Positions 16,574-25,244 of a stretch of 64,000 nt of DNA are shown here, in pieces. Positions within the stretch are counted from its first letter, which is position 1. Each line of letters opens with the position of its first letter. Origin of the DNA: Bacillota bacterium (GTDB lineage Bacteria > Bacillota > Sulfobacillia > JACIYH01); assembly GCA_030019365.1 (NCBI GenBank), contig JASEFA010000001.1, positions 586,953-650,952 on the forward strand, read 5' to 3'. Below the pieces are notes generated by a model. That model had not been told where the DNA came from and made no database searches. It worked only from the letters and a program-made list of their open reading frames with translations. A program made the translations under genes and the position numbers.

Positions 16574-18172
16574 TTACAGCGTGAGGGTGGAGCCGGGGGT
16601 GGGGATGAATACCCGGGTGAGGTGGCCCAGGCAGTCCCGGAAGAAGGCAGGGTCCTCCGTGTGCAGGGGCACCAGGCACCCGGGACCGATGGTCTCGACC
16701 AGTTCCACCAGGCCGGGCCCGTGGATGTGCCCGCTGGCATGCCAGCCGGGATCGCGGCCCTGACCGGCGCGGTCGCCCGGATCACCGAGCATGCGCAGCC
16801 CGAAGTGGGAAATCCAGTTGCGGAGGCGGTCCAGGTCCAGGTGCATTTCCTCGTTGAACGCCTCCGTGGATGAGTAAATGTACGTGCCCCGGCGGGGGGC
16901 GATGTCCACCAGCTCGCTCAGGTCCCAGTAGGAGAATGCGCATACGTACTCGCCCGGAGCAGCGGCCACTTCCCGCGCGGAAACGACCCTCTCCGGGCAG
17001 GAAGCCAGGTAGCGCTCCATCAGGATGCGCTCCCATACCGGCCTTTGCACCTTGGCCTCGACGTAGACGGCCAGGGAGAGCTCTGCATAGGGATCGGGGG
17101 CGTCCGCCTCTCCGGCAGCGTGCAGGGCTTCCAGGAGGTAGGCGTCGCGGGTGGTGATGACCAGACGCCGCCCTGCCTCGCGGGCAGCGGCCAGGAAAGA
17201 GAGCAGCCGCTCCACGTGGCGGGGTCCGAAGTCGGCGATCACCAGCCCTTCGGCCCCGCCCACCGCTTCGCAGGCTCTCTCCCGCACCTCGTCCTCGGGC
17301 ACCGAGGTCCGGGTGCGGGGATGGGTGCCCTCGCACAGGAGCAGGACGGGGTCCAGGCGGGCGGCTTCCTCCGCGAACGCCCGGGTGAGGTGGCCGCGGG
17401 AGCCATGCAGGCGCAGGTCACCCGTGTACACCACCCACCCTGCCGGCGTTTGGACGCCAAAGGCCCCCGCCCCCGGGATGGAATGGTCCACCGGCCACCA
17501 GCGCACGCGCATCCCCGCCACCGGGGTTTCGCCCCCCGTCACCACCTGGAGGGGGTCTCCCTGCAGCTCGCGGGAGGCGGGCGCCCGCATCCAGAACTCG
17601 GCCGCTGCCTGCGGCCGCGCGGACGCCGTGCCCGGGGAGAACACGGCAAAGGGGCGCAGCCGGGCGGGAACTTTACGGTAATCGGCCGCCCGGAGCAGGC
17701 CCTCTTTTTCCTCCCGGGGGGTGAGGTAGGCCACCTCCCGCTCCATGGTGCCGGGGACGGTGTCCTGCACGGCCTTCGCAATGACGGCCGACGCCAGGCC
17801 GGTGTACACGGGGATGCTGCTTTCCAGGAACGATATGTACCCGCTATGGTCCAGGTGAGCGTGGCTGAGGAGCACCCCGGCCACCTCCACCCGGCGGCAA
17901 CCCGGTAGCACCTCCACCCGGCTCCACCACTGGCGCCCCGGCTGATCCAGGTCGCGCCGGTACAACCCCCGTAGCGGGGGCAGGAGGCCCAGTTCCAGCA
18001 GGTCACCGATGCCTGCGGAACCGCGCGGGCGCAGGAACTCGTCGAAGAAGGCGCGCTCCGCCCCAAAGTTGACCCCGAAGTCGAGGAGGAGGCTTCCCGA
18101 GTCCGCCTCCAGCAGGACTTTGGTGCCCCCGATGCATCCCACGCCATCAAGGAAAGTGAGCTTAACCGCCAT
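16574..18172 (-). CDS. metallo-beta-lactamase/beta-CASP-fold hydrolase (RNase J-like)
   Basis: About 532 residues. The metal-binding motif is LSHAHLDHSGY (about residue 100), with a second motif WPVDHSIPGAG (about 230) and the Asp ligand in VVYTGDLRLHG. The C-terminal part has the beta-CASP-type SGH (in WHASGHIHG) and a final His in LVPLHTED, as in RNase J and CPSF-like nucleases. This supports an RNA- or DNA-processing hydrolase, but the protein is diverged from true RNase J and lacks its usual C-terminal domain, so the substrate is open. The ATG at 18172 is preceded by GGGGCGGGACCGGGG; the frame extends 25 codons further upstream without conservation. It follows a second metallo-beta-lactamase-fold gene with about 60 bases between. 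Confidence 0.75.
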   Translation of the reverse strand: MAVKLTFLDGVGCIGGTKVLLEADSGSLLLDFGVNFGAERAFFDEFLRPRGSAGIGDLLELGLLPPLRGLYRRDLDQPGRQWWSRVEVLPGCRRVEVAGVLLSHAHLDHSGYISFLESSIPVYTGLASAVIAKAVQDTVPGTMEREVAYLTPREEKEGLLRAADYRKVPARLRPFAVFSPGTASARPQAAAEFWMRAPASRELQGDPLQVVTGGETPVAGMRVRWWPVDHSIPGAGAFGVQTPAGWVVYTGDLRLHGSRGHLTRAFAEEAARLDPVLLLCEGTHPRTRTSVPEDEVRERACEAVGGAEGLVIADFGPRHVERLLSFLAAAREAGRRLVITTRDAYLLEALHAAGEADAPDPYAELSLAVYVEAKVQRPVWERILMERYLASCPERVVSAREVAAAPGEYVCAFSYWDLSELVDIAPRRGTYIYSSTEAFNEEMHLDLDRLRNWISHFGLRMLGDPGDRAGQGRDPGWHASGHIHGPGLVELVETIGPGCLVPLHTEDPAFFRDCLGHLTRVFIPTPGSTLTL

Positions 18173-18230
18173 CCCCGGTCCCGCCCCCTGCCCCGCCGCC
18201 AGTCCGTTGCTCGCCTGCGCCGGTGGCCGC

Positions 18231-19271
18231 TTACGCCGCCGCCCCACTCGGGCGATACATCATGACGCCACCTTCCATGGTATGCCCGACCATTCCCTCT
18301 TCTTCCAGCAGGTCCAGGTACCCCACCGTCTCGGAGAGTCCCAAGAAGAGCTGGTCTCTCTCCAAGTCGGGAAAGAGGGAAAGACACAGCCCGTATACCG
18401 TGGCCGGGCCCGCCCCCAGCAGGTCCAGGATCCGGTCGCGGCGGACCCGGTACAACCCGAGGCGCTCGCACACCAGGGCACGGTGGTCGGAGACGGGGTC
18501 GCCGTGCCCGGGCAGTACCAGACGGACGGGCAGGGCCCGGAGGCGTACCAGGGTCCTCAGGTACTCGGGCAGGCTGGGCCGGCGTTCCCCCGACCAGGAG
18601 TCCACCGGCTCCACGAGAGCGTTGGAGGATATATGGCCGAGGAGGGTGTCCCCCGAGAAGAGGAGCCCATCCCCGGGCCGCACCAGCGATAGCGCAGAAG
18701 AGGCATGCCCGGGGGTGTGGTGAACCACCAGGCGGTCGTCGCCCGCCTCCACCCGGTCACCCTCGCGGAGGAACCGGTGCACGGTGATCCCACGGGGGTA
18801 CTGCCGCAGCCCCAGGCCCTCTCGCTCGAGAGACCGAAGCACCTCGGCCGGGACGCCTGCATGCTGCAGGAACCTCAGGTAGAAGGCCACCCGCGCTTCC
18901 AACAAGACCGGGTCGCCCGACATCCACAGCAGGGCCCGGGGGTGGGCAGCCACCTCCCAGCCCACGTCCCCCTGCAGCAGAGCCAACCCGCCGTAGTGGT
19001 CGGGATGGGCATGAGTGACGATCACGCGGCGCACGTCGATCGGCTTCACGCCCGCCGCGGCCAACCCGGAAAGCAGCGCCTCCACCCCCGCGCGGGTAGC
19101 GGGGCCGGCGTCCACCAGGGTGGGTTCTGCACCCATGAGAAGATAGGCATTCACGGGGCCCACTGCATAGGGCGTGGGCAGGACCAGCCGCTTCACGTCA
19201 GCCGGCAGGTGGGCAGCGCATGGTGCCCGCGCGGGGGGAGGGTGCCGTGGCCGGGGCGGATCACAGGACAA
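18231..19271 (-). CDS. metallo-beta-lactamase-fold hydrolase with C-terminal helical domain
   Basis: About 346 residues from the upstream TTG at 19271. The glyoxalase II/LACTB2-like metal site is THAHPDHYGG (about residue 87), followed by HTPGHASSALSL, FSGDTLLGH and LPGHGDP. The last ~90 residues form a helical, winged-helix-like tail with DLLEEEGMVGH, as in LACTB2-type hydrolases. Substrates in this group include thioesters and RNA; none is implied by the context. A GTG at 19196 is an alternative start that would remove a Pro/Arg-rich leader of 25 residues. The gene follows recO by only six bases, so it belongs to the era-recO operon. Confidence 0.78.
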   Translation of the reverse strand: MSCDPPRPRHPPPARAPCAAHLPADVKRLVLPTPYAVGPVNAYLLMGAEPTLVDAGPATRAGVEALLSGLAAAGVKPIDVRRVIVTHAHPDHYGGLALLQGDVGWEVAAHPRALLWMSGDPVLLEARVAFYLRFLQHAGVPAEVLRSLEREGLGLRQYPRGITVHRFLREGDRVEAGDDRLVVHHTPGHASSALSLVRPGDGLLFSGDTLLGHISSNALVEPVDSWSGERRPSLPEYLRTLVRLRALPVRLVLPGHGDPVSDHRALVCERLGLYRVRRDRILDLLGAGPATVYGLCLSLFPDLERDQLFLGLSETVGYLDLLEEEGMVGHTMEGGVMMYRPSGAAA

Positions 19272-19277
19272 TGGGGC

Positions 19278-20042
19278 TCACCGCCTTCCTACCTGCGCGT
19301 ACCAGAAGTCCCAGGCCCGGGGACGCGCCTCCAGCCTCGCCTCCAGGCAGGACACCACCACGGACCGTACCTCGTCCATGGTGGCGGTGCTCACCGCGAG
19401 CCGCGATGCCGCCCGGGGAGAGCAACCCGCCAGGTGCAGGAGCACCCGCCGGGAAGCCTCCGACAGGCGCAGGGTGCGATTCCCGCGCTGGCAGCGGGAA
19501 CACACCAGCCCCCCTCCCGTGGCATCGAAGAACTGCTCTCCGGAACCGGGGGCTTCACCGCAGTGGACGCAGCGCGTCAGCCGGGGGGCATACCCGGCCA
19601 GGGCCAGGAGCCCCAGGACGAAGGCATATGCCACCCCCTCCAGGGAGCGGCCCGCTTCCCCCACCGTCTCGTCCAGGGCGGCCAGGCTCCCGCGCAGGAG
19701 GGCAAAGAGGGAAGGGGCGGGATCGCGCTCCTGGGTGAAGGAATCCACCAGCTCGGCCAGCAGGCTGGCCGCCGCCAGCCCGAGCAGGTGGGAACGCAGG
19801 CGCGGTAACGACTGCAGCAGCTGGCCCTGGGTCACCACATCCAGATGCTTTCCTCGCCAGAGCAGCAGGCGGGCACAGGCGAAGGGCTGCACGGCCGCCG
19901 CCAGCCGGCTCCCGGGACGGCGGGCACCCTTCGCCACCGCCGCCAGCTTACCTTCTTCCAGGGAATAAGCAGTAACCAGGCGGTCGGCTTCGCCCAGGTC
20001 GCGGCTGCGCAGGATGATGGCTTCTACGTGATACAGAGCCAT
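19278..20042 (-). CDS. recO: DNA repair protein RecO
   Basis: 254 residues, normal length for RecO. The N-terminal OB fold begins MALYHVEAIILRSRDLGEAD; the C-terminal half carries the zinc-binding cysteines CVHC (about residue 157) and CSRC (about 181). RecO loads RecA on single-stranded DNA with RecR and RecF and anneals complementary strands. It follows era, as in many Bacillota; the two are separated by about 70 bases. The ATG at 20042 is the natural start. Confidence 0.93.
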   Translation of the reverse strand: MALYHVEAIILRSRDLGEADRLVTAYSLEEGKLAAVAKGARRPGSRLAAAVQPFACARLLLWRGKHLDVVTQGQLLQSLPRLRSHLLGLAAASLLAELVDSFTQERDPAPSLFALLRGSLAALDETVGEAGRSLEGVAYAFVLGLLALAGYAPRLTRCVHCGEAPGSGEQFFDATGGGLVCSRCQRGNRTLRLSEASRRVLLHLAGCSPRAASRLAVSTATMDEVRSVVVSCLEARLEARPRAWDFWYAQVGRR

Positions 20043-20114
20043 GACTGGTTTGGACCTGCCGGGCCGGCGCGTGCCCAGCTCGCCCTCGGCGACGGGGCCT
20101 GCACGGGGGATCCC

Positions 20115-20999
20115 CTACTTGAGCCTGTAGCCCAGTTGCTGGAGGGTGACAGGATCGTCCCGCCAGTCGCGCCTGACCTTGATCCAGAGATCGAGGTATA
20201 TCTTCTTCCCGAAGTACTCCTCCAGCTCCTGCCGGGCCCTGGTGCCGGCTGTCTTCAGCACGCGGGCGTTCTGCCCCACCAGGATACCGCGCTGGCCGGC
20301 CCGCTCGCAGAAAAGGTACGCCCTGATGTAGAACATCCCGTTGGGCCGGGTGGTCATCTCCTCCACCACCACGGCCACGCCGTAGGGCACCTCCTGGCGC
20401 ACCAACTCCAGCACCTTTTCCCGGATGATCTCCGCCACGTAGAAATGGTCGGGCTGATCGGTGGCCACTTCTTCGGGATAGTAGCGGGGGCCGGGAGGAA
20501 GGCACTCGCAGACGGCCTGGCGGAGCAGATCCAGATTGGTACCCGACAGGGCGGAAATGGCCACGGCGTGCCGGAAGGCGTATAGCTGACCGTACGCCTC
20601 CAAGGCCGCCTGAGCTTTCTCCGGGCTCACCAGGTCGACCTTGTTCACCGCCAGCACGGCGGCCACCCCCCTGCGCGGGAAACTGGCCACCAGCGCCCTC
20701 TCACCGGGGCCGGGACGATCCGCGCCGTCCACCACCAGCAACACCACGTCCACATCTGCTACCGTACCGCGGGCGATCCTCACCATGTACTGGTCCAGCT
20801 CGCAGCGGGGCTCCATCATGCCCGGGGTATCCAGCAGAACCATCTGATAGCCGGGTCCGTTGAGCACGCCCAGGATGCGGTTGCGCGTGGTCTGGGGTCT
20901 CCCCGAGACAATGGCCACCTTCCGCCCTACCAGGGCGTTCACCAGGGTGGACTTTCCCACGTTGGGGCGACCCACCACGCCCACGAATCCCGATCGCAT
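20115..20999 (-). CDS. era: GTPase Era
   Basis: 294 residues with an N-terminal GTPase domain and C-terminal KH domain. G1 is GRPNVGKST near residue 10, G3 is DTPGMM and G4 is NKVD; the KH domain (about 205-280) contains GQNARVLK and ends in WIKVRRDWRDD. Era binds the 3' end of 16S rRNA and helps mature the 30S subunit. The ATG at 20999 is one base from the stop of the preceding DUF3048 gene, so the genes are co-transcribed. In Bacillus dgkA and cdd lie between ybeY and era; here their place is taken by DUF502 and DUF3048 genes. Confidence 0.96.
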   Translation of the reverse strand: MRSGFVGVVGRPNVGKSTLVNALVGRKVAIVSGRPQTTRNRILGVLNGPGYQMVLLDTPGMMEPRCELDQYMVRIARGTVADVDVVLLVVDGADRPGPGERALVASFPRRGVAAVLAVNKVDLVSPEKAQAALEAYGQLYAFRHAVAISALSGTNLDLLRQAVCECLPPGPRYYPEEVATDQPDHFYVAEIIREKVLELVRQEVPYGVAVVVEEMTTRPNGMFYIRAYLFCERAGQRGILVGQNARVLKTAGTRARQELEEYFGKKIYLDLWIKVRRDWRDDPVTLQQLGYRLK

Positions 21000-21000
21000 G

Positions 21001-22065
21001 CTACTTGATTTCCACCTTCGTCCCCACGGGAACCACCAGGACCCAGGTGGGACCCGGTGCCAGTTCCAGGGGGCGGCCCTTGTCGTCGCGATACACCGCG
21101 GGGGACTTGCGGCTCTGCTTGCGCCAGGTACCCTCCCGGTACCTGCCTGCGCTGAATACCATGACCCGTCCCCGCCCGGTCATCCTGGCTTCCATATGAA
21201 GCAGTTTGTCCCCGGGGGTCTGCCGCATGTCGACGAACTGGATGACCACGTTGCGCGCCCAGAGGACGTCCCCCTCGGCGTCGCGATGAAGCTGGTCAGC
21301 TATGGACCGCAGCCACCTGTCCGTGTCCTTCTCGTAGGCGTAGGTTACCCGGTACCCCTGCCATCCCGCCGGATACCACACCGTAACCAGAACGGCTTCC
21401 TTCCCCGCGGCCTCCTCTCCCGAGCCGCGGAAAGGGAAGGGTGAGGGGAAGGGCCCCTCCTTTTCCAGGCCCCGCTTATCTATCACTGAGCGAAAGAGCT
21501 GCCCCGAGGTGTAGGTGGCATGGGGCGGCTTGCGCTCAGACGGTGGTACCCGCCAGTACGCCTCCCCGCCCCCGTATATCTCGTCCAGGTGGGGAATCCC
21601 CAAGGCCTTCAGGTCGGCGAAGCCCTGCTCGCTCGCCCCCGAATGCCCCAGCACGGCGTCCAGCGGGGCCACCAGGTCCAGGAAGTAGGGGCGGGTGCTC
21701 CTCACGGGACCTATCTTCACCGGGTCCCCGTGCAGGTAGAAGGCCAGGAAGCGGGTAATGCCCCCCTCTGCCAGCACCTCGTACACCAGGCAGGCCTCCC
21801 CCAGCCCCGACTGGGGCCGGGCCTGGGGAGCGTTGTCTATCATCACGGCAAAGGGGCGGCGGTGTATCAGGTTCTCGGGCACCGGCTCCCCGCACAGAGG
21901 ACAGGGTTTCCTGGGCACCTCCGGGGCCGGTGGCGCAGGCGGACCCTGCTGCCCGGGCGGCGATTCCGGACCCTGAGCGGGCTGCGGAGGCCCTCCCCCC
22001 CGGGCACAGCTGCAGGCCAGAGCCATGAGCATCAGGGCCACCAGGCCCCTCTCTATGTACCGCAT
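21001..22065 (-). CDS. DUF3048 (YerB-like) lipoprotein
   Basis: 354 residues. An N-terminal hydrophobic segment ends in LACSC, probably a lipobox, and is followed by a Pro/Gln/Gly-rich spacer and a CPLC pair (about residue 55). The DUF3048 domain proper starts around PFAVMIDNAPQARPQSGL and includes GPVRSTRPYFLDL and GHSGASEQG. YerB-like proteins are surface-attached and uncharacterised in mechanism. The ATG at 22065 lies nine bases after the stop of the DUF502 gene, within the ybeY-to-recO operon. Function not known. Confidence 0.82.
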   Translation of the reverse strand: MRYIERGLVALMLMALACSCARGGGPPQPAQGPESPPGQQGPPAPPAPEVPRKPCPLCGEPVPENLIHRRPFAVMIDNAPQARPQSGLGEACLVYEVLAEGGITRFLAFYLHGDPVKIGPVRSTRPYFLDLVAPLDAVLGHSGASEQGFADLKALGIPHLDEIYGGGEAYWRVPPSERKPPHATYTSGQLFRSVIDKRGLEKEGPFPSPFPFRGSGEEAAGKEAVLVTVWYPAGWQGYRVTYAYEKDTDRWLRSIADQLHRDAEGDVLWARNVVIQFVDMRQTPGDKLLHMEARMTGRGRVMVFSAGRYREGTWRKQSRKSPAVYRDDKGRPLELAPGPTWVLVVPVGTKVEIK

Positions 22066-22074
22066 CGCTTCGCA

Positions 22075-22677
22075 TCACTCCCTCCGGCGGCGCAGATCGG
22101 CCGCCCCCGCCGATATCACCAGGCGCATTCCCTCCTGCGGGGTGAGGTCGAGAAAAACCACGCGGGAGCGGGGGAGCACCGCCACCCACCCGGAAGTGGG
22201 GTTGGGGGTAGTGGGGATGAACACGCATACGCTCTCCTCCCCCAACCGTGCCGAAGCCTCGGGCAACCCCGCCCCGGTGACGAACCCCACCGAGTACACG
22301 CCCTGGCGGGGGTATTCGACCAGGGCCACCCGTCCCTGGGCCATGTGCTGCCCGGAGAAGGCATCCACCACCGCCTTCACGGTACCGTACACCTCGCGCA
22401 CCACCGGCACCCGCAGGAAGGCGGCCTCCAGGCGGCGGAAGAGCCACCTGCCCGCATACACCCGCGCCAGCCACCCCACCAACATGACGAACAACACCCC
22501 GAAAACGATGCCGAGCCCGGGTATGTACCTGTTGAGGAGCCTCACCACCAGGGGACCCAGGAGTCCGTCCCCCCACTCGAACAGCCACCTGAGGGCCAGT
22601 ACGGTGAGGACCACGGGCACCAGCACCACCAGCCCGCTCAGGAAAACGTTACGCAGGCGCACACCCAACCTGGTCAC
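22075..22677 (-). CDS. DUF502 membrane protein
   Basis: 200 residues. Two hydrophobic segments (about 10-32 and 52-72) are followed by a conserved soluble part with VPVVREVYGTVKAVVDAF and FVTGAGLPEA, FIPTTPNPTSGW, which are typical of the DUF502 family. The protein should sit in the cytoplasmic membrane; no function has been established that I can name. The likely start is the GTG at 22677. It lies between ybeY and the DUF3048 gene, and the 80 bases upstream hold no recognisable feature. Confidence 0.82.
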   Translation of the reverse strand: MTRLGVRLRNVFLSGLVVLVPVVLTVLALRWLFEWGDGLLGPLVVRLLNRYIPGLGIVFGVLFVMLVGWLARVYAGRWLFRRLEAAFLRVPVVREVYGTVKAVVDAFSGQHMAQGRVALVEYPRQGVYSVGFVTGAGLPEASARLGEESVCVFIPTTPNPTSGWVAVLPRSRVVFLDLTPQEGMRLVISAGAADLRRRRE

Positions 22678-22759
22678 CGCCTTCGCACCTGCTGCCAGGG
22701 CGGGCCGCCCGGTCGTGCGGTTCGCGCCGGGCCGGCCGCCCCCGCCGGTTGCCCACCTC

Positions 22760-23209
22760 TCACCCTGGGGGCCGGGTGCCGCCAGGTGACAGCCCCCCGG
22801 CCGCGATCTCTTGCGCGGCTGCCATCATGCGCTGCCAGCCCGCCGGGGTGTCGTCCTCCCACCCCAGAAGGTGAAGAGTCCCGTGGACGGCCAGAAGTAG
22901 CAGTTCTTCCTTCAGGTTACCATCCCTTTCCTCGGCCTGACGGCGGGCGGTATCCACCGAAACCACCACTTCGCCCCACGCTCCCGGCCCTTCACCCAGG
23001 GGAAAGGCCATCACATCGGTGGGCCGGTCGCGGCCCAGGAAACGGCGGTTGACCTCCCGCATCTGCTCGTCACTCACCAGGGCCACGCTCACCGTCCCCG
23101 GCCTTCCCGCTTTCTCCAGCGTGGTCTTCACCGCCTGCCTCAGGAGCCGGATGGTACCCGGGGGAAGCTTCACCCCGGGATCGCGGCTCACCGCCACCCT
23201 TGTCCTCAT
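22760..23209 (-). CDS. ybeY: endoribonuclease YbeY (rRNA maturation factor)
   Basis: 149 residues. The zinc-site region reads HGTLHLLGWED (residues 109-119). The first two ligands His109 and His113 are present, but the third position, His in the usual HGxLHLxGYDH pattern, is Asp119 here. YbeY is a single-strand endoribonuclease needed for 16S rRNA 3' processing and ribosome quality control. The ATG at 23209 has GGAGAGG six bases upstream, which makes the start firm and means the first 140 bases overlap the 3' end of the upstream pgpH gene in another frame. The Asp substitution should keep metal binding possible but is worth testing. Confidence 0.92.
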   Translation of the reverse strand: MRTRVAVSRDPGVKLPPGTIRLLRQAVKTTLEKAGRPGTVSVALVSDEQMREVNRRFLGRDRPTDVMAFPLGEGPGAWGEVVVSVDTARRQAEERDGNLKEELLLLAVHGTLHLLGWEDDTPAGWQRMMAAAQEIAAGGLSPGGTRPPG

Positions 23210-25241
23210 CGCCCTCTCCTTTCCCCTCGGGGTACTCGATGCGGGGGTGATATATCCCGCTCAGGACACGCACGAATGCCGCCGCCACCCGGTCCAGGTC
23301 CCGCAGGGTAAGGGGAGCCTGGTCGAGCTGGCGATCCTGCAGGCGTTCTCTGATTATCTTGCGCACTACCCCCCCGATGCCGGCGGGAGAGGGCTCGGGA
23401 AGGGCCCGTACCGCAGCTTCCGCCGCGTCGGCGAGCATGACGATGGCGGTCTCCCGCGACTGGGGACGGGGTCCCTGGTGCCGGAACCCCTGTTCCTCCA
23501 CTGGACCGCCGTTTTCGGCGGCCCGGGTGTAAAAGTAAGAGACCAGGGAATCGCCGTGGTGCTCGGCGATGAAGGTCACCACGCTGGGCGGCAACCGATA
23601 CTCCCGGGCCAGCTCCAGGCCGTCCTTCACGTGGGCGGTAACCACCACCGCAGAGAGAGCCGGTGACATCTTGTCGTGGGGGTTCTCCTGGCCCATCTGG
23701 TTTTCAATGAAGAAGTAGGGGCGCCGGATCTTGCCCACGTCGTGGTAGTACGCTCCCACCCGGGCCAGCAGACCATCCGCGCCGATGGCTTCCGCCCCCG
23801 CATCGGCCAGGTTGGCCACCATGATGGAGTGGTGGTACGTCCCCGGGGCCTCCACCAGGAGCCGGCGCAAGAGGGGGTGATTGGGGTTGGACAGTTCCAG
23901 CAGCTTGATCGGGGTCACCACCCCGAAGGCGGTTTCCAGGAAAGGCAAGAGACCCACCGCCAGGATACCGGCAATGGGTCCGCTCAGGAAAGAAAAGGCG
24001 TACACCTGCCAGAGGGAAAGGCTGTCCTGAGCCAGCCCCCCGACCAGGCTGAGGGCCACGGCCCCCCCGAGCTGACCCATCCCGGCCAGGAACCCCGCCC
24101 GCAGGAAATCCGTGCGCTGGGTGATCCGGCCTATCGCATATGCCCCCGCCAGGGCACCCAGGAAATTGGTCACCGCATACTCGGCGTGCAGGCCGTTCAG
24201 GGCGGCAACTCCCAGGGAAAGGACGGGGGCAGCCACCACCGCCACTTCCTGCCTGACCAGCACGGCCAGGAGGAGCGATGCCGTGGCCACGGGGGTGAGG
24301 TGGCCGGATGCCCCCCGCACCAGGTGGCCCAGCACGAGGGCCACTGAGGTCACCAGGCCGGTGAGCACCAGGAGATACTCGGCCTGCCATACCTGGGGGA
24401 CAAACACGCGCAGGTACAGGGCGAGGGCGCCTATGAGCAGCAGGGCCAGCACCACGGCACCGGCCCCCAGCAGCCAGTTTCCACCCCCCTGCATGAGCCC
24501 CAGGTCCCGCAGCAGGACCAGGTGGGCGGCGGTAACCACCTCTCCCTTGCTCAGGATCACGTCGCCGCGCTGCACGTAGACCGGTCGCACCTGTTCGCGG
24601 GCCTGCTGGCGCCTGGCCTCGGTATCCTTGGCGTTGAACACCAGGTTCGGCCGCACCCTGGCGGCCGCCACGTCGGCGGCGAAGTTCTTGAGGTCGCGCG
24701 GTTGTCGCAACGCCTCTACCCGCTGCCTGACCTGCTGGCGCGCCGCGTCCAGGTTTTCCTCGCGCACCCCCACCTGCATTACAGCCGTCAGGGTGTCCCG
24801 GGCCCAGGCTTCCAGAGTGTCCAGTTGGACGGGGTCTGCGGCAAGGGCAGCCAGCACCGCAGCCTGATCGGATACCCCCAGTTCCCCGGCGAGGAGATGC
24901 GCCTTCTCCTGGGGGTTCCCGGGCTGGGCGGCCACCTCTCGCACCCGGGCAAAGGCGTCGGCCACCGCGCGCTCCGCCTCCCCGGTGGCACGGGGATCCA
25001 GGTCGAAGACGTCGGGAACGCCGGCGGCGGCCTCCTGTCGCAGCTGCTCCGTGCGCACCCGATCCACCACCTGGCGGGGCGCCCGGATGGTCTCGGGGGC
25101 CCTCTGCCCCTCCTGCAGGTTGAGGGCGCGGGGGACCAGGTCGACGTAGAACACCGCCGACCACAGCAGGAGGAAGAGCAAGCCCCAGCCCGCCCTGCGC
25201 CAGGAAGGCCCCGACACTTTCCGCCAGCGGGAGGTGGTCAA
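23070..25241 (-). CDS. pgpH: 7TM-HD cyclic di-AMP phosphodiesterase (PgpH/YqfF family)
   Basis: 723 residues. An N-terminal membrane helix (about 18-36) is followed by an extracytoplasmic 7TMR-HDED domain, about seven membrane helices (about 255-460) and a C-terminal HD phosphohydrolase with YHHSIMVANLADAG and AYYHDVGKIRRP. PgpH homologues hydrolyse c-di-AMP and thereby control potassium and osmotic balance. The TTG at 25241 is preceded by GGAGG and follows the phoH stop directly. The last ~46 residues, a Gly/Glu-rich tail, are encoded in DNA shared with ybeY in another frame, so this C-terminus probably reflects overlap rather than function. Confidence 0.94.
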   Translation of the reverse strand: MTTSRWRKVSGPSWRRAGWGLLFLLLWSAVFYVDLVPRALNLQEGQRAPETIRAPRQVVDRVRTEQLRQEAAAGVPDVFDLDPRATGEAERAVADAFARVREVAAQPGNPQEKAHLLAGELGVSDQAAVLAALAADPVQLDTLEAWARDTLTAVMQVGVREENLDAARQQVRQRVEALRQPRDLKNFAADVAAARVRPNLVFNAKDTEARRQQAREQVRPVYVQRGDVILSKGEVVTAAHLVLLRDLGLMQGGGNWLLGAGAVVLALLLIGALALYLRVFVPQVWQAEYLLVLTGLVTSVALVLGHLVRGASGHLTPVATASLLLAVLVRQEVAVVAAPVLSLGVAALNGLHAEYAVTNFLGALAGAYAIGRITQRTDFLRAGFLAGMGQLGGAVALSLVGGLAQDSLSLWQVYAFSFLSGPIAGILAVGLLPFLETAFGVVTPIKLLELSNPNHPLLRRLLVEAPGTYHHSIMVANLADAGAEAIGADGLLARVGAYYHDVGKIRRPYFFIENQMGQENPHDKMSPALSAVVVTAHVKDGLELAREYRLPPSVVTFIAEHHGDSLVSYFYTRAAENGGPVEEQGFRHQGPRPQSRETAIVMLADAAEAAVRALPEPSPAGIGGVVRKIIRERLQDRQLDQAPLTLRDLDRVAAAFVRVLSGIYHPRIEYPEGKGEGDEDKGGGEPRSRGEASPGYHPAPEAGGEDHAGESGKAGDGERGPGE

Positions 25242-25244
25242 TGC

